This document shows positions 1-8,107 of a stretch of DNA of 64,000 nucleotides, piece after piece. The DNA lies in the NCBI RefSeq assembly GCF_003182485.1, contig NZ_QGTX01000001.1:1384001-1448000 (forward strand), in the 5' to 3' direction. Source of the DNA: Geodermatophilus normandii (GTDB lineage Bacteria; Actinomycetota; Actinomycetes; Mycobacteriales; Geodermatophilaceae). Positions within the stretch are counted from its first letter, which is position 1, and every line of letters begins with the position of its first letter. Both the position numbers and the translations under genes were made by a program. The notes under the pieces were generated by a model. The model was given only the letters and a program-made list of their open reading frames with translations. It searched no databases and was not told the DNA's origin.

Positions 1-2
1 GC

Positions 3-332
3 GGTCTGGTCGTCGGCACCGCCGTCGCCGACGCCCTGTTCGACACCGGCCTCGGTGACGGCGGCCTGTTCGGCGGCGGCGACGAGGAGGCCTACGCCGA
101 GGGCTACCAGGACGGCGCGGGCGCCGACGGGGGCGGTGACGGCGGCGGGGACGCGGGTGGTGGCGACTACGCGGCCGGCGACGGCGGCTACGGCGGGGAC
201 CCCGGCGCCGACTTCGCCGGCGGCGCCGACAACGGCTACGACGGCGGCGGGTACGACGGCGGGGACTTCGGCGGCGGAGGCGACTTCGGCGGTGGGGACT
301 TCGGCGGCGACTTCGGGGGCGGCGACTTCTGA
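3..332 (+). CDS. C-terminal part of a Gly/Asp-rich hypothetical protein (5' truncated by window)
   Basis: The open frame runs in from the left edge and stops at TGA 330-332, leaving about 109 residues. It begins with a short segment ending VADALFDTG, then becomes extremely rich in Gly, Asp, Tyr and Phe, and ends in repeated GGDF units (GGDFGGGDFGG type). The frame is supported by strong third-position GC and by the regular repeat. Such tails are common at the C-terminus of actinobacterial membrane or secreted proteins and are probably disordered. The N-terminal domain that would identify it lies outside the window, so no function is assigned. Confidence 0.7.
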   Translation, partial: GLVVGTAVADALFDTGLGDGGLFGGGDEEAYAEGYQDGAGADGGGDGGGDAGGGDYAAGDGGYGGDPGADFAGGADNGYDGGGYDGGDFGGGGDFGGGDFGGDFGGGDF

Positions 333-336
333 CCGC

Positions 337-804
337 TCAGGTCCGGCCGGGACCGTCCTCCGGGGCGGTCCCGGCGGCCTCCTGCCCGGCCGCCACGTCC
401 GCCTGGTGGCGCAGCCACAGCAGGCCCAGGACCGGCAGCACCAGCGGGACGAAGCCGTAGCCGCGGCCGAACGCCGACCACACCGTCTCGTCGGGGAAGG
501 CCGCCCGGTCCAGCAGCGACAGCGCGCCCACCACGAGCACGCCGGCCAGCTCCACCGAGCAGGCGACGAGCGCCGTCCGCCGTCCGCCGCGCCCGCCGCG
601 AGCCAGCCCCACGGTGGCCACCGCGTACACCACCGCCGCCAGCGCCGAGAGCAGGTAGGCCACCGGCGCCTCGTCGAACCGCGTGGCCAGCTGCACCGCG
701 GCCCGCGCCCCGGCGGCCAGCGCGAAGACGGCGTAGACGGCCACCAGCACCCGGCCGGGGCCGGCCGCCGTGCCGCCCTGCTCGGTACCCGCCGGCTCAG
801 GCAC
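337..804 (-). CDS. Small integral membrane protein
   Basis: A 155-residue protein with a polar N-terminus of about 18 residues and then about four hydrophobic segments (near residues 19-38, 47-66, 80-98 and 117-132), ending in a charged tail. I recognise no motif. Its ATG overlaps the end of the upstream gene (stop at 799-797), so the two are probably co-translated. Both are small four-helix membrane proteins and may form a pair. The gene converges on the Gly-rich reading frame with only four bases between them. Function unknown. Confidence 0.7.
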   Translation of the reverse strand: MPEPAGTEQGGTAAGPGRVLVAVYAVFALAAGARAAVQLATRFDEAPVAYLLSALAAVVYAVATVGLARGGRGGRRTALVACSVELAGVLVVGALSLLDRAAFPDETVWSAFGRGYGFVPLVLPVLGLLWLRHQADVAAGQEAAGTAPEDGPGRT

Positions 805-1162
805 CCGGGGCCTCCCACAGCTGGACCAGCCGCCAGATCATCACCGCGGTGACCAGCGAGGCCACCGCGAGCACCGTCCCCGCCCAGCGGCTGGGCTCGG
901 TCCGCGACCACAGCACGCCGGCCACCGGCAGCAGGACGACGCCGGCGAGGTAGCCGACGAAGGTCGCCGTCTCAGGGGGCCGCTGACCGCCCGCCAGCGC
1001 CGCCGTCGCGACGGCTGCCTGCACGACCAGCAGCACCTCGAGCAGCGCGGCACCGGCCAGGTGGAGCAGGCCGATGCGCCGGCGGGCGAGCGTGGAGGCC
1101 AGGCCGGCGAGCGCCACGAGGACGGCGACCGCCGTGGCCGACCAGGCGAGGAAGGGGGTCAT
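797..1162 (-). CDS. Small integral membrane protein
   Basis: A 121-residue protein starting MTPFLAWSATAVAVL, with about four predicted membrane helices and little else. The ATG at 1162 is chosen because the membrane protein begins there; a longer open frame upstream is only the mirror of the divergent regulator gene. Its stop overlaps the start of the next membrane gene by 8 nt, suggesting an operon. The short gap to the divergent PaaX-type gene (start 1226) places both promoters in about 63 bp, so that regulator might control this pair. That link is inference. Confidence 0.65.
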   Translation of the reverse strand: MTPFLAWSATAVAVLVALAGLASTLARRRIGLLHLAGAALLEVLLVVQAAVATAALAGGQRPPETATFVGYLAGVVLLPVAGVLWSRTEPSRWAGTVLAVASLVTAVMIWRLVQLWEAPGA

Positions 1163-1225
1163 CGCCGTCCATGATCCCGCGCTCCCCGTGCGAACCGGTT
1201 GCGGGCACGGGGTAGTGATGGAGGC

Positions 1226-2041
1226 ATGACCGTCCGCGACCTCGTGGTGGACCTCTGCACCGAGCACCTGGACGTCCTCGGCGGCGACCCGGTGTCGCTG
1301 CAGACGCTGGTCCGGCTGCTGGCCGCGTGCGGCGTGGCCGAGCCCAGCGCGCGGGTGGCCGCGGCGGCCCTGCGCCGCTCGGGGTGGTTGAGCGCGTCCC
1401 GGCACGGACGGGAGACGCTGCTGCTCCCGACGGCGCTGCTGCGCGAGGCGGTGGCCGCCCGCGACGAGCGCGTCCGGCGGCGGCTGGACCCGTGGGACGG
1501 GCGGTGGCGGATGGTCGTCTACAGCGTCCCGGAGACCGACCGGGCGGCGCGCGAGCGGGTGCGCCGCGGCCTCGCCCGGGCCGGGTTCGGCCCGCTCGCG
1601 CCGGCGACGTGGGTCTCGCCGCACCCGTCGGCGCTCGACGAGGTGCACGCGGAGCTCGCCGGCGAGCGCACCTCGCGGCTGGACCTGCTGACCGCGTCCG
1701 TCGCCGACCCGCGGCTGTCCGACGGCGACCTGGCCGCCCGCTGCTGGGACCTGCCCCGGCTGGCGGCCGCGTGGTCGCGCGTGCTCGACCGGCTGCGCGC
1801 CGCCGCCCCGACGGTGCCCCAGGGCCCGGCCGGCCTCGCCCTGCACCTGCGGCTGCGCGCCGAGCTGCGCGCGGTCCTCGCCGCCGATCCGCTGCTGCCC
1901 GCGCCGCTGCAGCCGGCGGGCTGGCCGGCGCGGGACGTCCGCGACGCCTGGGCCGACACCGGCGCCCGGCTGGCGGCCGCGGCCCGCGAGCACGTCGCCG
2001 AGGTCCTCGGCGTCGTCGGCCCCCGCGCGGCGGTCGCCTGA
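1226..2041 (+). CDS. PaaX family transcriptional regulator
   Basis: A 271-residue protein resembling PaaX-type repressors: an N-terminal winged-helix region (about residues 1-75, with ACGVAEPSARVAAAALRRSGWL typical of the helix-turn-helix) followed by the central PaaX domain with WRMVVYSVPE and GFGPLAPATWVSP near residues 90-130, and an alpha-helical C-terminus. Start ATG 1226 is preceded by GGAGG (1220-1224) and a TAGTGA box seven bases upstream, so expression may be nearly leaderless. PaaX proteins classically sense phenylacetyl-CoA, but no paa genes are seen here, so the ligand is unknown. It is divergent from two small membrane genes. Confidence 0.8.
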   Translation: MTVRDLVVDLCTEHLDVLGGDPVSLQTLVRLLAACGVAEPSARVAAAALRRSGWLSASRHGRETLLLPTALLREAVAARDERVRRRLDPWDGRWRMVVYSVPETDRAARERVRRGLARAGFGPLAPATWVSPHPSALDEVHAELAGERTSRLDLLTASVADPRLSDGDLAARCWDLPRLAAAWSRVLDRLRAAAPTVPQGPAGLALHLRLRAELRAVLAADPLLPAPLQPAGWPARDVRDAWADTGARLAAAAREHVAEVLGVVGPRAAVA

Positions 2042-2070
2042 GGAGGAGCCGTCGTAGCGCTATCGGCTGC

Positions 2071-3063
2071 TCACCGGTGGACGCCGGACATGTCGGGGTA
2101 GCGGTCGCCCACCGCGGCGCCGACGGGAGCGGCCTCGTCGAGGCGGCGCAGGTCGTCGTCGGAGAGGTCGACGTCGGCGGCCGCGGCGTTCTCCTCCAGG
2201 TAGCGCACGCGCTTGGTGCCCGGGATCGGGACGACGGCGGGGTTGCCCGCGCGGTCGCTCTGCGCCATGACCCAGGCGAGGGCGAGCTGCGAGGCGGTGG
2301 CGCCCTTCTCGTCGGCGATCTCGCGCACCCGGTCGACCAGCCGCAGGTTCTGCTCGAACGCCTCGCCCTGGAACCGCGGGTTGGAGCGGCGGAAGTCGTC
2401 GGGCGCCAGGTCGTCGACGCTGCGGATCTGCCCGGACAGGAAGCCGCGGCCGATCGGCGAGTAGGCGACGAAGCCGATGCCGAGCTCGGCGCACGTGGCC
2501 AGGACGCCGTTCTCCTCCGGGTCGCGGCTCCACAGCGAGTACTCGGTCTGCACCGCGGTCACCGGCTGGACGGCGTGCGCGCGGCGGATGGTCTCCGGCG
2601 CGGCCTCGGAGATGCCGGCGGCGCGGATCTTCCCCGCCTCGACCAGCTCGCGGAGCGCGCCCCAGGTGTCCTCGACGGGGACCGTGGTGTCCACCCGGTG
2701 CTGGTAGTAGAGGTCGATGACGTCGACGCCGAGCCGCTGCAGCGAGGCGTCGCACGCCCGGTGCACGTAGTCGGGCCGGCCGTTGATGCCGCGGAAGGAG
2801 CCGTCCTCGCCACGCTCGTTGCCGAACTTGGTGGCCAGCACGACCTCGTCGCGGCGGCCGGCGATCGCCCCGCCCACCAGCCGCTCGTTGGTGAAGGGCC
2901 CGTACATGTCCGCGGTGTCGAGGAAGGTCACGCCGAGGTCGAGGGCCCGCCGGATGGTGCGCTCGGCTTCGGCCTGGTCACCGGTGCCGTAGAACTCGCT
3001 CATCCCCATGCACCCGAGCCCCATGGCGGGCACGGACAGGGAGCCGAGGCTGCGTGTCTGCAT
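2071..3063 (-). CDS. Aldo/keto reductase
   Basis: A 330-residue NADPH-dependent oxidoreductase of the aldo/keto reductase superfamily (AKR11/13-like, often annotated as perakine or pyridoxal reductase type). The catalytic tetrad is visible: Asp and Tyr in LDTADMYG, Lys in LATKFGNE and His in YYQHRVD. The C-terminal nucleotide-binding segment [14 protein letters not shown] is also present. The ATG at 3063 gives the canonical N-terminus [22 protein letters not shown]. It lies 38 bp downstream of the siderophore ABC ATPase on the same strand and may be read through from that operon. The substrate cannot be told from sequence. Confidence 0.9.
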   Translation of the reverse strand: MQTRSLGSLSVPAMGLGCMGMSEFYGTGDQAEAERTIRRALDLGVTFLDTADMYGPFTNERLVGGAIAGRRDEVVLATKFGNERGEDGSFRGINGRPDYVHRACDASLQRLGVDVIDLYYQHRVDTTVPVEDTWGALRELVEAGKIRAAGISEAAPETIRRAHAVQPVTAVQTEYSLWSRDPEENGVLATCAELGIGFVAYSPIGRGFLSGQIRSVDDLAPDDFRRSNPRFQGEAFEQNLRLVDRVREIADEKGATASQLALAWVMAQSDRAGNPAVVPIPGTKRVRYLEENAAAADVDLSDDDLRRLDEAAPVGAAVGDRYPDMSGVHR

Positions 3064-3101
3064 GGCGCCGCTCCTGCCCACGGCCGGTGGCGCCCAACCG
3101 G

Positions 3102-3932
3102 TCAGCGCTGTCCGACCCGCCGCACCGGGCAGACCACCGGCGTCCCCGACGTCGGGTCGCGCAGGACCACCGACTCGACGCCGTAGAGCTCGCGGACCAG
3201 GTCGGGGGTGACGACGTCGGCCGGCGGGCCCTCGGCCACCACCCGGCCCTCGCACATGGCCACGAGGTGGTCGGCGTGCCGGCAGGCGGTGGACAGGTCG
3301 TGCAGCACCAGGACGACGGTGCGCCCCTCCGCGGCCAGGTCGTGCACCAGGTCGAGCACCTCGAGCTGGTGGCCGAGGTCGAGCGCCGACGTCGGCTCGT
3401 CGAGCAGGACGACGGCGGTCTCCTGGGCGACGACCATCGCGATCCAGGCCCGCTGCCGCTGCCCGCCGGAGAGGGTGTCCAGCGGCCGGTCGGCGAGCTC
3501 GAGCAGGTCGGCGGCGGCCAGCGCGCGGTGCACCGCGGCGGCGTCCCCCGGCGACCACTGCCGCAGCAGCCCCTGGTGCGGGTGGCGGCCGTAGCGCACG
3601 AGGTCGCGGATGGTCAGCCCGTCGGGGGCCTCCGCCTGCTGCGGGAGCAGGCCGATGCGGCGGGCGGCGTCACGGGGGCGGAGGGTCGCGAGGTCGCGGC
3701 CGTCGAGCAGCACCGCCCCGCGCTGCGGGCCGTGCACGCGCGCGAGCGCGCCGAGCAGCGTGGACTTGCCGCAGCCGTTCGGCCCGACGATCGCGGTCAC
3801 CCGGCCCGGCGGGAGCCGCAGGTCGAGGGCGTGGACGACGCGGGTGCCGTCGTAGCCCAGGTCCAGCGCCTCGGTGGCCAGGTCGGCGGCCTCGACCGCC
3901 GGCTCCGTGCGGGGTGCCTCCAGCAGGCTCAC
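3102..3932 (-). CDS. Iron-siderophore ABC transporter ATP-binding protein (FecE/FepC type)
   Basis: A 276-residue ABC ATPase that powers iron-siderophore import. It shows Walker [11 protein letters not shown]-loop LLPQQ, signature [10 protein letters not shown], Walker [12 protein letters not shown] and the switch His in LVLHD. Start GTG 3932 overlaps the stop of the upstream permease as GTGA and has AGGAGG 6 nt ahead, so it is preferred over an upstream ATG at 3968. It is the last of three minus-strand transporter genes that diverge from the substrate-binding lipoprotein at 6166. Expected to be repressed by iron through the box at 6100-6118. Confidence 0.92.
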   Translation of the reverse strand: MSLLEAPRTEPAVEAADLATEALDLGYDGTRVVHALDLRLPPGRVTAIVGPNGCGKSTLLGALARVHGPQRGAVLLDGRDLATLRPRDAARRIGLLPQQAEAPDGLTIRDLVRYGRHPHQGLLRQWSPGDAAAVHRALAAADLLELADRPLDTLSGGQRQRAWIAMVVAQETAVVLLDEPTSALDLGHQLEVLDLVHDLAAEGRTVVLVLHDLSTACRHADHLVAMCEGRVVAEGPPADVVTPDLVRELYGVESVVLRDPTSGTPVVCPVRRVGQR

Positions 3933-5010
3933 GGCATCCTCCTCGTGCGGGTGGTCAGCAGCAGCCACAGCAGGTAGGGCCCTCCGACGACGGCGGTGAC
4001 CAGTCCGGCGGGCAGCTCGAGGGGCGCGGCCACCGTGCGCCCGAGCAGGTCGGCCAGGAGCACCACCAGTGCCCCGGCGAGGGCGGCGCCGACCACCGGC
4101 ACGACGCGCGGTCCGGAGGCCTTGCGGGCGATCTCCGGCGCCAGCAGCGCGACCAGGCCGAGCGGTCCCGCCGTCGCCACCGCCAGGCCCGCCGTGACGA
4201 CGGCGGTACCGATGACGGCCAGCCGGACCCGCGCCACGCGGGAGCCCAGGCCCACCACCACGGCGTCGGCCAGCCGCAGGAGCCGCAGCCGGCGGCCGAG
4301 CACGACGGCCACCGGCAGGGCGACGGCGAGGCCCACGGCGAGCACGGCGACCGACGTCTCCGAGCGGCTGTTGAGGCTGCCGACGCTCCAGGGGAACGCC
4401 TGGTTGGCCTCGTCGATGGGGGCGCGGGCGAGCATGAGCTGGGTGACCGCACCGAGCGCGGCGCCGACGCCGAGGCCCACGACGAGGAAGCGGTAGCCGC
4501 GGCGGCCGGCGCCGCCGGCGAGCCCGAGCGCCAGCGCGGCCGCCGTCGCGGACCCCACGAGGGCGAACGCCGACGGGGTGGTGCTCGTCGACACCGCCAC
4601 CACCGACGCGGTCGCGAACGCGGTCGCGCCGTCGTTGAGCCCGACGGTGTCCGGGGTCGCGAGCCGGTTGCGGGCCAGCGTCTGCAGCAGCACCCCGGAG
4701 ACGCCGAGGGCGGCGCCGACGGCGAGCCCCGCGGCGATCCGCGGCATCCGCAGCTGCCGGACCAGCAGCACGTCGCGGGCCTCGCCGAGGCCGAACGCCG
4801 CGGGCAGCGTCCGGCCCAGCGGCACGGATGCCGTGCCGAGGGCCAGGCCGGCCGCGACCGTGACGACGACCAGCGCGGCCAGGACGGCGGCCGCGGTGAA
4901 CGCCCGGCGGTCGACCAGCAGCGAGCGGTCCCGCAGCGCCAGGCGCCAGGTGCCGGGCGGCGCGGGGGCGGCCGGCGGGGCGGGGACCGGCCGGGCGGGG
5001 CCACGGTCAC
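3929..5010 (-). CDS. Iron-siderophore ABC transporter permease, FecCD family (apparent frameshift near N-terminus)
   Basis: A FecCD-type permease with helices typical of BtuC/FhuB proteins, including RMPRIAAGLAVGAALGVSGVLLQ and LVALLAPEIAR. The intact downstream frame has no ATG, GTG or TTG until GTG 4825, which would remove the first membrane helix (RRAFTAAAVLAALVVVTVAAG). A GTG at 5010, overlapping the upstream stop as GTGA, is the natural coupled start but lies one frame off. Adding one C to the CCCC run (G-run 4997-5000 on the plus strand) joins it to a plausible N-terminus MTVAPARPVPAPP. I annotate the full span and regard the frameshift as a probable sequence error. Confidence 0.8.
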
Positions 5011-6061
5011 AGCGAGGGCATCCGGGTCGAGCGGACGACGGCCACCAGCACGGGCGCGCCGACCAGCGCCGTCACCACGCCCAGCGGCATCTCGTAGGGC
5101 CGGACGAGGAGCCGCGAGGCGACGTCGGCGAGCAGCACGACGGCGGGCCCGAGCAGGACCGCGACGGCGAGCACCCGCCGGAGGTCGGGGCCGACGAGCG
5201 CGCGGGCGAGGAACGGCACGACCAGGCCGACGAAGGCGATCGGCCCCGCCGCGGCGACGGACCCGCCGACGAGCAGCGCCACGGCGGCCATGGCCAGGCC
5301 GCGCGCCCGGGCCGGGCGGTGCCCGAGGCCCTGCGCCACCGTGTCGCCGAGGGCCAGGGCCGACAGCGGGCGGGCGGCCAGCAGCGCGACCAGCAGCCCG
5401 GCCGCCAGCACGGGGCCGACCTGCGACAGCGTGCCGAGGTCGCGGCCGGCGACCGAGCCGACCGTCCAGAACCGCACCTCGTCGGCGGTGCGCTGGTCGA
5501 GCAGCAGGACGACCGAGGTCGCGGCGCCGAGCAGTGCGGACAGGGCGGCCCCGGCGAGGACCAGCCGTACCGGGTCGTCGCCGGTGCCGCGCAGGCGGGC
5601 CGCGCCCAGGGCGAGGAGGCAGCCGGCGCCGGCGCCGAGGACGGCGACCCACGGGCCGAGGGCGGCCGCGCTGGCGCCGGAGGCGATGACCAGGACCACG
5701 GCGAAGGAGGCCCCGGCGCTCACGCCGAGCAGGCCGGGCTCGGCCAGCGGGTTGCGCGCGGCGGTCTGCAGCACGGCCCCGGCGACGCCGAGCGCCGTCC
5801 CGACGGCCGTCGCGACCACGGTGCGCGGCACCCGCAGCTGCAGGACGGCGAAGCGCGCGTCGTCGTCGCCCGTCCCGGCCAGGACGGCCAGCGCCCGGCC
5901 GGGTCCCACCTCGCCGGCGCCGAACAGCAGGCTGGCCAGGACCGTGACGGCCAGCGCGAGGGCGCCCCAGGCGAAGCCGCGGACGAGTCCGTGGGGCCGG
6001 GCGGGGCGCCCGCCGGGACGTCGCGGCGGCCGCGGGTGCGCAGCGCGAGCCGGTCGTGCAC
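5007..6061 (-). CDS. Iron-siderophore ABC transporter permease, FecCD family (apparent frameshift near N-terminus)
   Basis: The first permease of the siderophore operon, about 350 residues when repaired, with the family segments LRVPRTVVATAVGTALGVAGAVLQ, NPLAEPGLLGVSAGASF and VGLVVPFLARALVGPD. GTG 6061 has a good ribosome site (GGGGGAGGA, 6051-5' side) and encodes MHDRLALRTRGRR, but that frame does not continue into the permease. Adding one C to the CCCC run (G-run 6003-6006 on the plus strand) gives MHDRLALRTRGRRDVPAGAP followed by ARPHGLVRGFAWG. The broken site is the same 13-mer as in the next permease. Its stop overlaps the GTG of the downstream gene. Confidence 0.8.
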
Positions 6062-6099
6062 GTCGGTCCTCCCCCGGACCCGCCCGTGCGGAACCGTTC

Positions 6100-6118
6100 T
6101 TAGGAGAGGCTAACCTAC
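6100..6118. promoter_or_regulatory. DtxR/IdeR iron box
   Basis: TTAGGAGAGGCTAACCTAC matches 16 of 19 positions of the DtxR/IdeR operator consensus TTAGGTTAGGCTAACCTAA. It sits midway between the divergent permease start (6061) and the lipoprotein start (6166), where one iron-loaded repressor site could control both transcripts. The match was judged by eye against the known consensus. Confidence 0.8.
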
Positions 6119-6165
6119 GGCCCGGCGTCGACGGACGGCGCCGTCCGATCTGAGGAGCACCACCC

Positions 6166-7122
6166 GTGACCCATCTCCCCGGAGGCCGCCGGCGCGCGGT
6201 CCTGCCGACCGCGACGCTCGCCACCGCCCTGCTGCTGACCGCGTGCGGGGGCGGGTCGTCCGAGGCCACGGACACGTCGGAGGCCGCCGCGGAGGAGAGC
6301 ACGGTCAGCACCGCCTTCGGCGAGGTCACCGTCCCCGCCGAGCCGGAGCGCGTCATCACCCTCGCGGAGTCCGCGCTCGACGTCTCCCTCGCCGTCGGCG
6401 TCACCCCGGTGGGCACCACCGCGAGCCGCGGTGGCGACACCGCGCCGGCCTACCTCGGTGAGGACGCCGCGGACATCCCGATCGTCGCGACGGTCTCCGA
6501 GCCCAACCTGGAGGCGATCCTCGAGGCGCAGCCCGACGTCATCCTCGCCTCGGCCGGCCTGGCGCAGGACCAGTACGACGCCCTGACGGCGATCGCGCCC
6601 ACCGTGGTGCCCGACTCGTCCACCGGCGGGGACTGGCAGGAGCCGCTGCACACCTACGCCGAGGCGCTCGGCGCCGACGACGAGCTCACCGCGGCCCTCG
6701 ACGACGTGACCGCCCGCGCCGAGGCCGTCGCCGAGCAGGGATCCCTCGACGGCACCGCCACCGTGCTGCGCTGGATGGCCAACGGCCCGGTCCTGATGAA
6801 CGCCGCCCTCATGCCCGGGTCGCTCCTGCAGACCGCCGGCGCCAGCCCGGTGGAGGCCGCGCAGCTCGGCGACCGGCCGCACAGCGACCCGCTGTCGCTG
6901 GAGAACCTCGCCCAGGTCGACGCCGACCGGCTCTTCCTCGCCGCCTTCGGCGCGGACGGCACCGGCGCGCTCGAGGCCGCCCGCTCGCAGCCGGCGTTCA
7001 CCCAGCTGACGGCGGTCCAGGAGGGGGCGACGTCGGAGGTGGACGGCTCGGTGTGGAGCAGCGCCTCCGGCCCCATCGCCGCCGACCTCGTGATGGACGA
7101 CATCGAGGCCGCCGCCTCCTGA
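6166..7122 (+). CDS. Iron-siderophore ABC transporter substrate-binding lipoprotein
   Basis: A 318-residue periplasmic-binding protein of the FepB/FhuD/CeuE class (helical-backbone metal receptor). The N-terminus has a signal peptide ending in the lipobox LLLTAC, so it is predicted to be anchored outside the membrane. Downstream are FGEVTVPAEPERVITL, which is the usual entry to this fold, and LEAQPDVIL. It is transcribed divergently from the two permeases and ATPase and shares the iron box with them. The siderophore bound is unknown; no siderophore biosynthesis gene lies in the window. Confidence 0.92.
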   Translation: MTHLPGGRRRAVLPTATLATALLLTACGGGSSEATDTSEAAAEESTVSTAFGEVTVPAEPERVITLAESALDVSLAVGVTPVGTTASRGGDTAPAYLGEDAADIPIVATVSEPNLEAILEAQPDVILASAGLAQDQYDALTAIAPTVVPDSSTGGDWQEPLHTYAEALGADDELTAALDDVTARAEAVAEQGSLDGTATVLRWMANGPVLMNAALMPGSLLQTAGASPVEAAQLGDRPHSDPLSLENLAQVDADRLFLAAFGADGTGALEAARSQPAFTQLTAVQEGATSEVDGSVWSSASGPIAADLVMDDIEAAAS

Positions 7123-7127
7123 TGCGT

Positions 7128-7158
7128 CCGGGGTCCCGGGTCGTCCCCGGGGCCCCGG
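7128..7158. terminator. Stem-loop terminator after the siderophore-binding gene
   Basis: A 13-bp stem (7128-7140 with 7146-7158, one G-T pair) around a 5-nt loop, starting six bases after the lipoprotein stop. There is no clear T tract, as is usual in actinobacteria. The facing gene ends at 7269, so the hairpin may serve mainly the plus strand. Confidence 0.6.
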
Positions 7159-7268
7159 CTTGGTCGGTCATGCGCTGACCCGCTGCGCCGGCGCCAGCGC
7201 TTCAGCGACGGGCTGCTGCAGGTCCGGTGATCGGACAACGGCGGGCCACGATCCTCCGTTCAGCGGTC

Positions 7269-7903
7269 CTACGCCCAGCGGGCCAGCGCCGTGCTCGTAC
7301 CGGGCGCCACCACGGTGAACCCCGCGTCGACGACCTCCACGCCGGCGTGCGGACGCAGCCGCGTCCAGCGGGCGAGAGCCGGGTGCTCGACCACCACCGG
7401 GAAACCGGCGGTGGACCACGCGGCCAGCCGCGGCGCGGGCATCCGCATCGCGGTCAGCTGTGCGGCGTGCCCGCACGCCGCGGCGGCCTTGCCGAGCGGC
7501 AGGAACGGCTCCGGGCAGACCGACACCACGACCGGGCCACCGGGGTGGGGGTCGACCGCGTCGAGGGGGCCGGGTCGTCGAGTTCGCTGCCCGACAGCTG
7601 CAGCTTCGCGACGTCGCGCGGGATCTCGTCCAGCGCGGACGGGACCAGGGCACGGACCTCGGCGCCGGCCGACGACACCGTCACGCCCGGCAGGGCCCCG
7701 ACCCGCGCCCAGGCCGCTCCCCTGGCCCGCCGGCAGTGCTTGCGGATCGCGCCGTCGGTCCACCGCCGCACCCGCGGGTGCCACTCCCCGCCCGGTAGCG
7801 CGCGCTCGTCGGCGAGCAGCCGCACGACCGCCACCGCCGCCGCTGAGCAGGCGGCGGTCCGGGTCGGCGGCGCGGTCCGCTCGACGCGCACGACCAGCTG
7901 CAT
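7269..7903 (-). CDS. Pth2-type peptidyl-tRNA hydrolase-like protein (apparent frameshift)
   Basis: Two frames together encode one protein of about 211 residues. The first half (MQLVVRVERTAPPTRTAAC to LQLSGSELDD) is in one frame and the second half (VVVSVCPEPFLPLGKAAAACGHAAQL to APGTSTALARWA) in another. The second half has the GKAAAACGHA segment resembling the Pth2 catalytic region, where Pth2 enzymes cleave peptidyl-tRNA. Adding one C in the C-run (GGGGG at 7565-7569 on the plus strand) fuses the halves as DDPAPLDAVDPHPGG. ATG 7903 is chosen; a GTG some 36 nt upstream is possible. The actinobacterial family match is from memory, so the call is moderate. Confidence 0.65.
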
Positions 7904-8107
7904 CGCCCAGGGCGCCTCACCGGGCGGGTCCGCGACCACGCCCCCACCTTGCCGACCGCGGGCTGCCGCCGGTGCACCGGCCTGGTCGACTGGCACGGGT
8001 GGGCCGTCGACGCGGTCCGGTTCCACGTGGAACCGGGCCGTGTGACGTCTCTGTGAACTCCCCCGGCCACGTCGCGTGCGCCGTCGGCCTGGGGTTGGAT
8101 CGATCCC

